From NCBI GenBank assembly GCA_027335985.1, contig DAHWGX010000016.1, positions 1-63,652 on the forward strand: 63,652 nucleotides of DNA, read 5' to 3'. This document shows, in pieces, positions 8,422 to 16,884 of this stretch (position 1 is its first letter; each line of letters begins with the position of its first letter). This stretch comes from Nitrospirota bacterium (GTDB taxonomy: Bacteria > Nitrospirota_A > Leptospirillia > Leptospirillales > Leptospirillaceae). Made by a program: the position numbers and the translations under genes. The notes under the pieces are model-generated. The model was given only the letters and a program-made list of their open reading frames with translations. It did no database searches and was not told where the DNA came from.

Positions 8422-9534
8422 ATGATCACATTTTGTGAGTTCATGAAACAGTCCCTTGGAGGAAAGAATGGGGGATATTATACCTCTCGGGGAAAAATCG
8501 GATTCGAGGGAGGGGACTTCTTCACAGCGCCGGAGACAAGCAGCGCCTTCGCCTCTCTTTTGGCCCTTCAGATCCTGGAAGCGGACCGGGCCCTCGGCTT
8601 TCCCGATCCATTTTATATGATCGAAGCAGGTCCGGGCAATGGAACGCTCGCGGTAGCGCTTCTGACGGTATTCAGGACGGCTGCGCCGGATCTGTATTCC
8701 AGAATCGCCCCCTTGTTCTACGAGCTTCCAGGCGTGCTGCAGGAACGTCAGAGAGAAAGACTGGCCAGCTTCAGCATGCGGTACCCCCCCCGGTGGATCC
8801 TCCCGGCCGGATCGCAAGGGAGAGACTCGGAAGAGATTCCTCCTGAAAGCGGAATCGTTTTTGGAAACGAATTTCTTGATGCTCTTCCTGTGCATCGGGT
8901 TCGTGGCGGGGATGGGGGTTGGGAGGAGTGCTATGTCGAGCAGTCGGGAGATCGCTTCGAGCCGGTCTGGGGACCCCTCTCATCGGAAACGCTCGAACGA
9001 GAGGTAAGGGAGCTACTTGGTCCGGATCATGCCAAAATGCGCGGACAGGAGGCGGAGCTATGTCTGGTGCTCCAGGATGTTCTGGCGCGCCTCGACCGTT
9101 TTCTAAAGCGCGGTTTTATGCTCTGGATCGATTATGGAGATATTCGGGAGGAACTGTATTCCGGACGGAGAAAAAGTGGAACACTGCTTTCCTACAAAAA
9201 TCACCGTGTGACGGACAATCTTTTTGATGGGACCCCGGGAGATTCTGACCTGACGGCATATGTCGATTTTACCCGGGTTGCCCGCACTCTCTCTGCCATG
9301 GATTACTCTCTTGAGGGATATACGGACCAGATGTCCTGGTTGATGGGGTTGGGCTTTCCCGACTGGCTTGAGGCAAACGCCCACCGACTGACTCCGGAGG
9401 AGACAATTCAATCCGGTATTCTCGTCCATCCCTTGAAAATGGGGCGAGCTTTCAAAGTCCTGATGATGAGGAAAGGGAGCGAGTCCTGCGATCGCTCCGG
9501 ATTCAGGTTCGGAGGACTCCGGTCCCCCTTGTAA
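8422..9534 (+). CDS. SAM-dependent methyltransferase, MidA/NDUFAF7 family
   Basis: A 370-residue protein matching the MidA (DUF185) family, whose mitochondrial member NDUFAF7 methylates an arginine of complex I subunit NDUFS2 (family knowledge). Diagnostic stretches are GGYYTSRGKIG-GGDFFTAPE near the N-terminus (18-40), the SAM site IEAGPGNGTLA (about 74-84), the FGNEFLDALPVHR motif (about 150-162) and FMLWIDYG (about 233-240). AAAAGGAACC precedes the ATG. By analogy it may act in assembly of a respiratory complex, but the bacterial target is not established. Confidence 0.88.
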   Translation: MITFCEFMKQSLGGKNGGYYTSRGKIGFEGGDFFTAPETSSAFASLLALQILEADRALGFPDPFYMIEAGPGNGTLAVALLTVFRTAAPDLYSRIAPLFYELPGVLQERQRERLASFSMRYPPRWILPAGSQGRDSEEIPPESGIVFGNEFLDALPVHRVRGGDGGWEECYVEQSGDRFEPVWGPLSSETLEREVRELLGPDHAKMRGQEAELCLVLQDVLARLDRFLKRGFMLWIDYGDIREELYSGRRKSGTLLSYKNHRVTDNLFDGTPGDSDLTAYVDFTRVARTLSAMDYSLEGYTDQMSWLMGLGFPDWLEANAHRLTPEETIQSGILVHPLKMGRAFKVLMMRKGSESCDRSGFRFGGLRSPL

Positions 9535-9555
9535 AGGAAGAGCCGGAGGTCCGGA

Positions 9556-9903
9556 TTATTTCTGGTTCTGGATGATATAGCGGGTGATCTCCCGGGTCTG
9601 GTCTTCCGTCAGAGAGAGACGTCCCGTCTGCTTCATGTACCGGTTCATCTTGAGCACGAGAATCCTCCAGTCTTCCGGAGACCGGTGAGTGAGCGGCGGG
9701 AGCCCATGGCATTGAGAGCATCGGGTTGCGAAGAGTCCGGCGGGAGCCACCGGCGACCCGGTTGGTTCCTCGGAGGGGGAAGAAGAATTCGTCGGGTTTT
9801 TATGGGGACCCGGAATCATCATGAGAAGCACGAAAAAAGCAGCTGCTGACCCTGCGGTGAGGAGCAGGGCCCGGCCGTTGGAAAGGGGAGGGTTGGATTT
9901 CAA
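9556..9903 (-). CDS. Membrane-anchored monohaem cytochrome c-like protein
   Basis: A 115-residue protein with an N-terminal membrane helix (about 12-30), a Pro/Ser-rich linker and a small C-terminal haem domain with one CSQCH site (about 62-66). A distal Met could be Met86 or Met89 in VLKMNRYMKQ. The start is TTG overlapping the previous stop (TTGA), with GGAGAAACCCC upstream. It is the last gene of a three-gene unit (11014 to 9556) that also encodes a lipoprotein and a secreted protein. It should be a periplasmic electron carrier or a redox sensor tethered to the inner membrane; which is unclear. Confidence 0.78.
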   Translation of the reverse strand: MKSNPPLSNGRALLLTAGSAAAFFVLLMMIPGPHKNPTNSSSPSEEPTGSPVAPAGLFATRCSQCHGLPPLTHRSPEDWRILVLKMNRYMKQTGRLSLTEDQTREITRYIIQNQK

Positions 9904-10556
9904 GGGGTTTCTCCAATCTGTTTTCTGAGAAAGGGAACGAGGTCTTTACTGATACTTTCCGAATAAAGCTTTCCCAGAAGCTTGGACGGGGCGGTCCGCT
10001 CGAAGGAAAGAATCGGCTTTGGGGAACTGTGGCGTTCCATGGATCGGTCAATTCTTCGAGTCAGATCTCCGGAGTGAAGAATGATGACGGCATCCATCCG
10101 GATCCTTCCCTCCTGCGTGGTCTGGAGAATCCCTTCCTTGACCTTGTCCCGGAATTCCTTGACGACAATCCGGAGAGTCGAACTTCCAGGATCGACCGGA
10201 CCCTGCTGGACAACGGCATCGATTCCCCCGGCTTGCAACTGCCTGACAAGAATGGAGTCAAGCGATGGGCCGAGAGGATTTTCGGGAACCAGCTGAGAGT
10301 ATGAGCCATCGTTCTTGAAATAGGTGCCGACATCCTCCATGTTTTGCGGGAGGCTTGCCGGAAGGACATAAATCTTTGCGATTGAAAGCGGCAAAGTCTT
10401 TCTGATTGGCAATGGCTGCGGGTCCGGGACGAGAATGGGCGGTGCCGGCCCATAGGAGGTGCAGGCCGGAAGAATGAAAGCCACGGCCAGGAGAAGGAGA
10501 GCAGAAAAAAGACGGGCGATGGATCGTGCGGAGCGAGAGGAAAAGTTTTTTCTCAT
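9900..10556 (-). CDS. Lipoprotein of unknown function, possibly LptE/ABC-auxiliary-like
   Basis: About 218 residues, with a type II signal peptide ending ILPAC that makes the Cys the predicted lipidated residue. The mature part begins with a Pro-rich stretch (PAPPILVPDPQPLPIRK) and then a mixed alpha/beta domain with the pattern LPQNMEDVG...SLDSILVRQLQAGG...LRIVVKEF. This is reminiscent of auxiliary lipoproteins of envelope transport systems, but no name is secure. ATG 10556 is preferred over upstream in-frame starts because GAAAGG lies six bases before it. The downstream cytochrome gene overlaps by four bases. Confidence 0.72.
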   Translation of the reverse strand: MRKNFSSRSARSIARLFSALLLLAVAFILPACTSYGPAPPILVPDPQPLPIRKTLPLSIAKIYVLPASLPQNMEDVGTYFKNDGSYSQLVPENPLGPSLDSILVRQLQAGGIDAVVQQGPVDPGSSTLRIVVKEFRDKVKEGILQTTQEGRIRMDAVIILHSGDLTRRIDRSMERHSSPKPILSFERTAPSKLLGKLYSESISKDLVPFLRKQIGETP

Positions 10557-10615
10557 GACCATCCTTTCATTTGAAAGACGCATAGACGGTAGATTCTCCG
10601 ATCGGGAGGCGATCT

Positions 10616-11014
10616 TTATTTATTCGGGAGGATGAAAAGTTCTTCCCGGTCCGAGACCGGCGACCCTTCGGGAGGGTTTCTCCAGATGACGGCGAGGGTG
10701 TGACGGCCAGGTTTTTGGGGAGGAGCGGTGATCCATGTGGACCGTTCCTCCGAAAGATCCGCCATGGCAACGGGTTGTCCATCGACCGTGACCTCCAGCA
10801 TGTAAAAGACATGGGTGGGCGGTGGGGTGGAAAAAGTGACGTGAAACTTTAACGGATCGCCGGCATGAATTTCGGTCGGATAGACGACGCGAAAACTCTG
10901 CGAAGCGGCAAATACCCGAACATTCGTCATCACCAATAAGGCAAGAGCTATAAGGAACACTATGAAGGGGGTCGAAAAAGCCACGGACCTTCTTTTGGCC
11001 TTTCGGCTATCCAT
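10616..11014 (-). CDS. Secreted or membrane-anchored protein of unknown function
   Basis: A 132-residue protein with a basic N-terminus and one hydrophobic segment (about 18-36) ending VFAAS, either a signal peptide or an uncleaved anchor. The remainder is beta-rich (FRVVYPTEIHAGDPLKFHVTF, then a Pro-rich bend, then LAVIWRNPPEG), suggesting an immunoglobulin-like fold; this is inference. GAGAGGAGAAGTG before ATG 11014 fixes the start. It heads the unit with the lipoprotein and cytochrome genes and is divergent from the DUF2127 gene only 28 bases away. Confidence 0.7.
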   Translation of the reverse strand: MDSRKAKRRSVAFSTPFIVFLIALALLVMTNVRVFAASQSFRVVYPTEIHAGDPLKFHVTFSTPPPTHVFYMLEVTVDGQPVAMADLSEERSTWITAPPQKPGRHTLAVIWRNPPEGSPVSDREELFILPNK

Positions 11015-11042
11015 CACTTCTCCTCTCTGGTACAATGGCACA

Positions 11043-11537
11043 ATGATTATCTCTTCCCGATCTCCCCTTTTTCTAAAATACATCATCCTTGAGCGTGTTG
11101 CGAAGGGAATGTTTGCATTTCTGATCGGACTGGGGGGGCTCTCTCTCGGTCCTGTCCGTCTGAACCACCTTCTCTACCAGTGGGCGCAGAACTTCAATAT
11201 CGATGTCGACAATGCATGGACCGGCCAAATTTTTCGGAAGACAGGTCTGATAGGCCCCAACATGCTCATGGTCATTTCGGTCGGGGGGATCGCCTACGGG
11301 CTTTTGAACTTCACGGTGGCATGGGGGCTCCACCGGAGATTCCGGTGGGCCGAATATATGACGATCATCGAAATTTCTGCCCTGATCCCGGTCGAGGTCT
11401 ATGCCATGCATTCCCATTTCTCCATCTGGAGATTCGGGGTTTTCATTCTGAATATTCTCATTGTCGTATACCTTCTTAGGAACCGCCAGCTTTTTCATGG
11501 CGTTCATGAAAAAACCGAGCCTGTCGCTGACAGCTGA
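11043..11537 (+). CDS. DUF2127 family membrane protein
   Basis: A 164-residue protein with about four membrane helices, matching DUF2127: the N-terminal LERVAKGMFAFLIGLGGLSL and central GIAYGLLNFTVAWGLHRRFRWAEYMTI are typical of the family. Its function is unknown. A longer reading from 10962 would run antisense through the divergent gene, so the ATG at 11043 is taken. TACAAT a few bases upstream could be a -10 box, but then the leader would be extremely short. Confidence 0.78.
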   Translation: MIISSRSPLFLKYIILERVAKGMFAFLIGLGGLSLGPVRLNHLLYQWAQNFNIDVDNAWTGQIFRKTGLIGPNMLMVISVGGIAYGLLNFTVAWGLHRRFRWAEYMTIIEISALIPVEVYAMHSHFSIWRFGVFILNILIVVYLLRNRQLFHGVHEKTEPVADS

Positions 11538-11575
11538 GTTCGCCTGATCGTCGGGGTTCGCAAGGATGTCGAACG

Positions 11576-12793
11576 ATGACGGCTTTGGTTCCCATTCTCC
11601 TCTTTCTTGCAAATTTCCTGAACTATCTTGATCGCCAGCTTTTTTCCGCCCTGTTTCCTGTGGTCGTCCCGGTCTTTCGGCTTTCGGACCCTCTTGTGGG
11701 GGCGCTGGGATCCGCCTTTACCTTGTCCTATCTTGTTGCGGCTCCCCTGGCGGGGTACCTCTCGGACCGCATTCCTCCGCGCCGCGTTCTGGCAGGAGGG
11801 GTTCTCGTATTTTCTGCAGGCATGTGGTTGTGTGCCATGGCGGGTGGAATGGCCGAACTCTTCCTGGGGAGAATGTTGACAGGGGTCGGGGAGGCGGCGT
11901 TGTTCGTCGTTGGCCCCCAGTCCATGGGAGTTGATCGGGGGGCTGGCCGGAGGCTGGCCATCTTTCTCTCTGCAATGCCCCTGGGGGGGGCCGCAGGGTT
12001 TGTGGCGGCGACTCATGCGACGACAAGCACTTTTCGGCATGTCCTGATGCTACCAGTCCTGCCGGGCGTCCTCCTTGCAGCCTTCCTGCTCGTCATTGCC
12101 TTCCCGTTCCCGGCGAAGGGGGCTTCGCCTGTTCGTCTTCGCGAGCTTCTTTCGCTGTTTCGATCCGACCGATCCCTTTACGCCATCGTGATCGTCGAGG
12201 GGACAAACATTTTTGTTCTGGGGGGAATGGCTGTTTGGATTTCCCTCTTTCTGACCCGAGAAAAACACCTTTCAATGAATACTGCGAGTGGTTTGACCGG
12301 CATGGCCCTCGTTACGGGAGGGTTGGTGGGAATTCTGATGTCTGGCTTTCTTTGCGATCGTCTTTCGCCCAAAGATGTCCGTGGTCTCTTTCTTTTCCTT
12401 CAGGGAAGCCAGACCCTCTCCCTCGCGGGGATTTGGATTGTCATGGCCTCTTCGGGGAGGCCCCTGCTTTTTGTCGGCCTGCTCGTTGCCAGTATCGGCC
12501 TATTCGGAACCAATGTTCCCGTCTTGATTGCCCTGCTGAGAAAATCCCCTCCCATCATGTGGGGGACACTTTTGGGAGGAGTGCTCTTTGTGGCCCATCT
12601 GTTCGGGGATTTGCCTTCAGCTACGGTCATCGGGCTCGCCGCCTCCCGGATCGGACTCTCCCGGTCGTTGGAGATCCTCCTTCCGGGACCGGTTCTGCTC
12701 GGGATGCTTTCCGTCTGGAGTGCCCTCCAGGGGAAAGGGAGGGGGAAACCCCTTGATTTTCGAACGGGATCAGACGATGCTAGAACCTCGTAA
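11576..12793 (+). CDS. Major facilitator superfamily transporter
   Basis: A 405-residue permease with about twelve membrane helices. The MFS signature between helices 2 and 3 is present as GYLSDRIPPRRVL, and helix 4/5 has GRMLTGVGEAALFVVGP, as in the spinster/hexuronate-type group. AAGGATG lies before the ATG. The substrate cannot be inferred. It starts 38 bases after DUF2127 and may be cotranscribed with it and with the CBS gene 39 bases downstream. Confidence 0.87.
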   Translation: MTALVPILLFLANFLNYLDRQLFSALFPVVVPVFRLSDPLVGALGSAFTLSYLVAAPLAGYLSDRIPPRRVLAGGVLVFSAGMWLCAMAGGMAELFLGRMLTGVGEAALFVVGPQSMGVDRGAGRRLAIFLSAMPLGGAAGFVAATHATTSTFRHVLMLPVLPGVLLAAFLLVIAFPFPAKGASPVRLRELLSLFRSDRSLYAIVIVEGTNIFVLGGMAVWISLFLTREKHLSMNTASGLTGMALVTGGLVGILMSGFLCDRLSPKDVRGLFLFLQGSQTLSLAGIWIVMASSGRPLLFVGLLVASIGLFGTNVPVLIALLRKSPPIMWGTLLGGVLFVAHLFGDLPSATVIGLAASRIGLSRSLEILLPGPVLLGMLSVWSALQGKGRGKPLDFRTGSDDARTS

Positions 12794-12832
12794 AATTGCT
12801 TTGATGAGTGAAACCGGTAGCAGGAGCGTGCA

Positions 12833-13303
12833 TTGGGTAAATCGGTCAGGGAAATAATGGTCAAGGATGTTCTTACCGTCAGGAAAGAAACCTCACTGAG
12901 AGATCTGGCGGAAATACTCATTTCTCGCCACATCGGTGGGGCGCCAGTGGTGGACGAAGGGAACAGATATCTCGGTGTGGTCGGGGAACATGATCTCATT
13001 CGCCACGAAAGGCCCCTGCATATTCCCACCGTCATCACCCTGTTCGATTCCTGGATCCCTCTGGAGCTTCCGTCTTCTCTCAAAAAAGAAATGGAGAGAA
13101 TCTCGGCGACATCCGTGGGGGATCTTTATAACCCGAAAGCTCCGACCGTCACCCCCGACACTCCGGTCCGGGAAGCGGTCTCCCTGCTCGAGCGGGAGGA
13201 GGTGGACATTCTCCCCGTTCTTGAATCCGGCCGCCTTGTCGGAGTCGTTGGTCGAGGAGATCTGGTTCACCTTCTCGTGACAGGCGATGACCTCATCGAC
13301 TAG
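12833..13303 (+). CDS. Tandem CBS-domain protein
   Basis: A stand-alone 156-residue protein made of two CBS domains. The first (about 8-60) reads VREIMVKDVLTVRKETSLRDLAEILISRH followed by GGAPVVDEG and YLGVVGEHDLIR; the second (about 100-150) reads DTPVREAVSLLEREEVDILPV and LVGVVGRGDLV. Such proteins sense adenosine nucleotides or S-adenosyl compounds (family knowledge). CAGGAG precedes the TTG start; ATG 12857 is a shorter alternative. The tsaE gene overlaps its 3' end by 17 bases. Confidence 0.85.
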   Translation: MGKSVREIMVKDVLTVRKETSLRDLAEILISRHIGGAPVVDEGNRYLGVVGEHDLIRHERPLHIPTVITLFDSWIPLELPSSLKKEMERISATSVGDLYNPKAPTVTPDTPVREAVSLLEREEVDILPVLESGRLVGVVGRGDLVHLLVTGDDLID

Positions 13304-13844
13304 TTTCGAGAACATCCTGGACCTTCCCGAATCCCTGAGCACCGAGGAGGTCGGCCGGGTTTTGGGAAGAACCGCTCCCACCGGAGCCTTGCTTCTTCTT
13401 TCCGGTCCTACAGGTGCGGGAAAGACCTCCCTGGCCAAAGGAGTCGCACTGGGGCTTGGAATATCGGCGACGATCGTCAGTCCGACCTTTCTCTACCTCC
13501 AGGTGTACGAAGGCGAGAAGGACGGGGCCCGGTCGGATCTTCTTCATGCCGACTGGGACCGTGTCTCAGGATCCTCCGAGGAAATCGAAGAATCCTTGCT
13601 CGAAGGATCGTCTCATCGGGTGACAATCGTTGAGTGGGGGGAAAAGATTTCACGATCCCTCAGGGAATCCTTTCCATTGGTTCTGCATATCACGATTGCT
13701 TTTCATGCGGATGGACGACGTCTGATGATGAGATGGGCCTCGCAAACAGGAGAGGTCGCATCCGCATGGCGCGATTCATTTTTCTCGGGAATGGCAGGAT
13801 TGTCCGGAAATCGTCCTGATGCCGGAATGCGGCAACCGGCTTAG
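13287..13844 (+). CDS. tsaE: tRNA t6A biosynthesis ATPase TsaE
   Basis: P-loop ATPase required, with TsaB and TsaD, for threonylcarbamoyl-adenosine at position 37 of ANN-decoding tRNAs. Walker A GPTGAGKTS is at 40-48, followed by the family stretch IVSPTFLYLQVYEG and the Walker B-like region with HADWDR and TIVEWGEKI. At 185 residues it is slightly longer than usual (about 150), with a non-conserved C-terminal tail. It overlaps the CBS gene by 17 bases. No tsaB or tsaD is seen in this window. Confidence 0.88.
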   Translation: MTSSTSFENILDLPESLSTEEVGRVLGRTAPTGALLLLSGPTGAGKTSLAKGVALGLGISATIVSPTFLYLQVYEGEKDGARSDLLHADWDRVSGSSEEIEESLLEGSSHRVTIVEWGEKISRSLRESFPLVLHITIAFHADGRRLMMRWASQTGEVASAWRDSFFSGMAGLSGNRPDAGMRQPA

Positions 13845-13873
13845 CTCCCCTGAATTCCTTAAGGAGAGAGGAC

Positions 13874-14383
13874 TTGGAACATCTTTTTGCTCCATGGCGC
13901 ATGCGATATATCCGGGGGGAGTCCAGAACCGCCCCCGGAGGAGGATGCCTCCTGTGCGAAATCCCTGAGAAGGGTGTATCAAGGGAGCGACTGGTCCTTT
14001 TTTGCGGAAATACCTGTTACGTCGTTATGAACGCCTATCCATACACCAGCGGCCATCTGATGGTCGTTCCGAGGGCCCATGGCCCTTCATTGGCAGACTA
14101 CCCCCTCGAGACTCTCTGCGAGATGACGGGCCTCCTCAGGGAGTGCGAGCGAATCATCGGGGAGACATTTCACCCCGGAGGCTACAATGTGGGAATCAAT
14201 GTCGGACAGGCCGCGGGTGCCGGGATTGCCGGTCATCTTCATGCCCATATTCTCCCCCGGTGGGAGGGAGATACGAATTTTTTGACGACAGTTCACGAAA
14301 CACGGGTGGTTCCTGAAGATCTTAGGGAAACATACGATCGGCTCCTTCCTTTTTTCGTGACCTCTGACCCTCCTTTGCACTAA
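13874..14383 (+). CDS. HIT family hydrolase / nucleotidyltransferase
   Basis: A 169-residue histidine-triad protein. The catalytic motif HLHAHILPRW is near residue 120, with the family features HLFAPWRMRYI at the N-terminus, CLLCEIPE (possible zinc-binding cysteines) and MNAYPYTSGHLMVVP. This layout is that of the AP4A-phosphorylase-like HIT group, so it probably acts on dinucleoside polyphosphates or AMP conjugates (family knowledge). The start is TTG, preceded by AAGGAGAGAGG. Confidence 0.87.
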   Translation: MEHLFAPWRMRYIRGESRTAPGGGCLLCEIPEKGVSRERLVLFCGNTCYVVMNAYPYTSGHLMVVPRAHGPSLADYPLETLCEMTGLLRECERIIGETFHPGGYNVGINVGQAAGAGIAGHLHAHILPRWEGDTNFLTTVHETRVVPEDLRETYDRLLPFFVTSDPPLH

Positions 14384-14401
14384 TGCCGATGAAGGGGTAA
14401 A

Positions 14402-15178
14402 ATGAATGAATCCGCTTTAAAAGGAAGGGGGCGTAGGGTGCTATCCTCAAAAAAAGTGACGCGCGTTTTCCTGGTGTCCTCATTGCTCCTTTCGTTCGGT
14501 CTGGGAGGACTCCTTCTTCCCGGTGCCGCCGGTGCCTGGGTCGTAGACGAAAAGCCGAACTATCCTGAGGCTCCCGTAAGGGCGAATCTTACCGGACTCT
14601 ATGACCAGTATCGCCAGCTCGCCCTGGAGATGGATGGAATGCTGAAGAGGAGTAATATCCCTGTAGCCGAATATGATGCCTGGAAGAAGGACTGGTCCCG
14701 GCGAATGTTCGCGGCGGAAGACGGTCTTAAAAAACTTTATCCCTACTTCATGCCGATCAATCAGCATCCTTGGACGCGGGAGGCTGCGGTTTTCACAAAC
14801 CTTCAGGGGGTCCGCGAATGGCTGTGGACCGTCGAGCAAGACAAAGAAAGCCTTGTGACAGGAAAACCGAACTTCGATATCGACAACGGAAAAATTTATC
14901 CCAGAAATATCGACATGTTTCGGGGCTTTCTTCAGAAGGCCGGGGGAATATTGACGGGTGGTCCGTTTTACGGTAACTTTTTTAAGGACACCCAAGCCAC
15001 CATTCTGGCCAATTATTGTGTCTATCCCGAGGTTCATGGAGACGGGTCGACCCATATGACGAAGCTCGTGAAGCCGTCTTTCCAGAAGATGGGTCTTGTC
15101 AACGGCCTCAAGGAAAAGCAGGAGGCAAGGGCGAAACTTCCCGATTCCGCGAGTATTGCCTCCTCTCCTTCACACTGA
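14402..15178 (+). CDS. Secreted protein of unknown function
   Basis: A 258-residue protein with an N-terminal basic stretch, a hydrophobic segment (about 20-45) and a signal-peptidase-like AGA-W end. The mature part has few cysteines (one, in ANYCVYPE) and many aromatic residues, with helical stretches such as LYDQYRQLALEMDGMLKR. I recognise no family. AAGGGG precedes the ATG. It lies 18 bases after the HIT gene and 136 bases before pyrR. A periplasmic role is all that can be said. Confidence 0.7.
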   Translation: MNESALKGRGRRVLSSKKVTRVFLVSSLLLSFGLGGLLLPGAAGAWVVDEKPNYPEAPVRANLTGLYDQYRQLALEMDGMLKRSNIPVAEYDAWKKDWSRRMFAAEDGLKKLYPYFMPINQHPWTREAAVFTNLQGVREWLWTVEQDKESLVTGKPNFDIDNGKIYPRNIDMFRGFLQKAGGILTGGPFYGNFFKDTQATILANYCVYPEVHGDGSTHMTKLVKPSFQKMGLVNGLKEKQEARAKLPDSASIASSPSH

Positions 15179-15314
15179 TTCCTGCCGCCACACGGCGCGA
15201 AGTATCGAACTCCTTTAAATCCGGGTCTGAGAGCCTGGAAAGGGGCCTTTTCATGTACTGTCAAGTTGTCTGCAATCTTTTTCCCCGAGATCCTTTCCTT
15301 CGTGTGAGATTCAG

Positions 15315-15896
15315 GTGAATCCTGAACCTTCCCGTTCCTCTCCGGCCCGAGTTCTGCTAGACCAGCCGCGTATAGAACGCATCCTCCGACGCATGGCGCA
15401 TGAAATTCTTGAGAGAAATCAGGGGCCGAAAGATCTCTATCTCGTGGGCATCCTTGAGGGGGGCGATCTTCTTGCCCAGCGTCTGGGAGAGTTGATATTT
15501 TCCTTCGAGGGCGTTTCACCTCCCGTCGGTGCTGTTGACGTGACCCTTTACCGGGACGACCTTTCCGGTCGCGGTGGACCTGTCCCCTTCTTAAAGCAAA
15601 GTCGCCTTCCCATTCCTGTCGATGGACGGAAGATCCTCCTAGTGGACGATGTCCTTTTTACGGGCCGTACCGTCCGGGCGGCGATGGATTTTCTCATCGA
15701 CTTCGGACGTCCTTCACGCATCATGCTGGCTGTTCTCGTGGACAGGGGCCACCGGGAGCTTCCCATTCGGGCGGACTTTGTCGGAAAGAATCTTCCGACG
15801 GCCCTGGATGAAAAGGTTGAGGTCGTGATGACTCCTGGGAGCGAAGGGGTCTATTTGACACGCTCGAACCCCTCTGGAGAGGTCCATGATCAATAG
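15315..15896 (+). CDS. pyrR: PyrR-type pyrimidine regulator / uracil phosphoribosyltransferase
   Basis: A 193-residue type I phosphoribosyltransferase-fold protein with the PRPP loop ILLVDDVLFTGRT at 107-119 and the PyrR features VGAVDVTLYRDDLS and VLVDRGHRELPIRADFVGKNLPT. In other bacteria PyrR binds pyr leader RNA when UMP is high and can also make UMP from uracil. It is the first gene of the pyr operon, with pyrB overlapping its end by 11 bases. I could not identify a confident PyrR binding loop and terminator in the 136-base leader. The start is GTG with GTGAGA upstream. Confidence 0.92.
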   Translation: MNPEPSRSSPARVLLDQPRIERILRRMAHEILERNQGPKDLYLVGILEGGDLLAQRLGELIFSFEGVSPPVGAVDVTLYRDDLSGRGGPVPFLKQSRLPIPVDGRKILLVDDVLFTGRTVRAAMDFLIDFGRPSRIMLAVLVDRGHRELPIRADFVGKNLPTALDEKVEVVMTPGSEGVYLTRSNPSGEVHDQ

Positions 15897-16884
15897 GCTC
15901 ACTGCCCCGGGAGTGCCCTCATTCGGGCCGCATCTGCTCTCCGTTGTCGATCTTTCACCTGAAGCTCTCACCGGGATTCTTGATACCGCGGAATCCTTTC
16001 TGGAGGTTGGACACCAGTCTGTCAAAAAGGTTCCAGTCCTTCGTGGGAAAACTCTCGTCAACCTTTTCTACGAATCCTCCACCCGAACCCGGTCCTCGTT
16101 TGAAATTGCCGCAAAACGTCTCTCCGCCGATGTCATCAATATCTCCACGACGCAATCGAGCGTCACGAAGGGGGAGAGTCTGATTGACACGGTACGGACC
16201 ATCGAAGCCCTGGGTGCGGATGGAGTCGTAATCCGCCATCCTTCTTCCGGAGCTCCCGCATTTGTCTCCACCCGTGTCGGCTGCCACGTGATCAACGGGG
16301 GAGATGGCTGTCATCAGCATCCGACCCAGGCCCTCCTTGATCTTTTTACAATCAGGAGGAAAAAAGGACGGGTCGCTGGACTGACGGTTGCCATCGTCGG
16401 TGACATCCTTCATAGCCGTGTAGCCCGATCGAATATCACGACCCTCTCCCGGATGGGGGCCCGGGTTCGTCTGGTGGCACCGCCCACACTGCTTCCACGC
16501 GGGATTGAAGACTGGCCGGTGGAGATTTTTCACAGCCTCGAAAAGGGACTCGAAGGCTGCGATGTGGTCATGGCACTGAGACTGCAACTCGAAAGAGCCG
16601 CAGGAGGATTCATCCCTTCTATTGCCGAGTATGCGCGATTGTATGGTCTGAATGCAGCCCTTCTTGCACGGGTGGCGCCAGGGGCGCTCGTCATGCACCC
16701 TGGACCCGTCAACCGCGGGATCGAAATATCCGGAGAGGAAGAATTCACGGAATCCTCGGCGATTCTGTCGCAGGTGGAATTCGGGGTCTCTGTGCGAATG
16801 GCGGTCCTCTATCTTCTGATGGGAGGAGGACCTGAAGAGGTGTTGGCAGGTGGGGCTGTTCCGGACAGGGGAGGAAAAGAGTGA
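15886..16884 (+). CDS. pyrB: Aspartate carbamoyltransferase catalytic subunit
   Basis: Joins carbamoyl phosphate to aspartate, the first committed step of UMP synthesis. It is 332 residues, slightly longer than typical (about 310). The carbamoyl-phosphate site FYESSTRTRSSFEIAAKRL (about 63-81) and the C-terminal VMHPGPVNRG are intact, with HPTQALLDLFTI between them. GGAGAGG precedes the ATG. No pyrI regulatory subunit is present, consistent with the PyrR-regulated type of operon. The pyrC start overlaps its stop (GTGA). Confidence 0.96.
   Translation: MINRLTAPGVPSFGPHLLSVVDLSPEALTGILDTAESFLEVGHQSVKKVPVLRGKTLVNLFYESSTRTRSSFEIAAKRLSADVINISTTQSSVTKGESLIDTVRTIEALGADGVVIRHPSSGAPAFVSTRVGCHVINGGDGCHQHPTQALLDLFTIRRKKGRVAGLTVAIVGDILHSRVARSNITTLSRMGARVRLVAPPTLLPRGIEDWPVEIFHSLEKGLEGCDVVMALRLQLERAAGGFIPSIAEYARLYGLNAALLARVAPGALVMHPGPVNRGIEISGEEEFTESSAILSQVEFGVSVRMAVLYLLMGGGPEEVLAGGAVPDRGGKE

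Noticed and set aside
8394..8895. Long minus-strand frame extending the YHS protein to 259 residues
   Set aside because: It lies antisense to the well-supported MidA methyltransferase and adds no family similarity; the membrane-helix start at 8394 is better.
11504..12040. 178-residue minus-strand frame opposite the MFS gene
   Set aside because: Low-complexity His/Arg/Gln-rich product antisense to a clear transporter; no ribosome site.
15179..15314. Possible PyrR attenuator upstream of pyrR
   Set aside because: The stretch around 15218-15240 loosely resembles the PyrR loop but breaks the consensus spacing, and I could not draw a terminator with a T-run before pyrR. Not strong enough to annotate.
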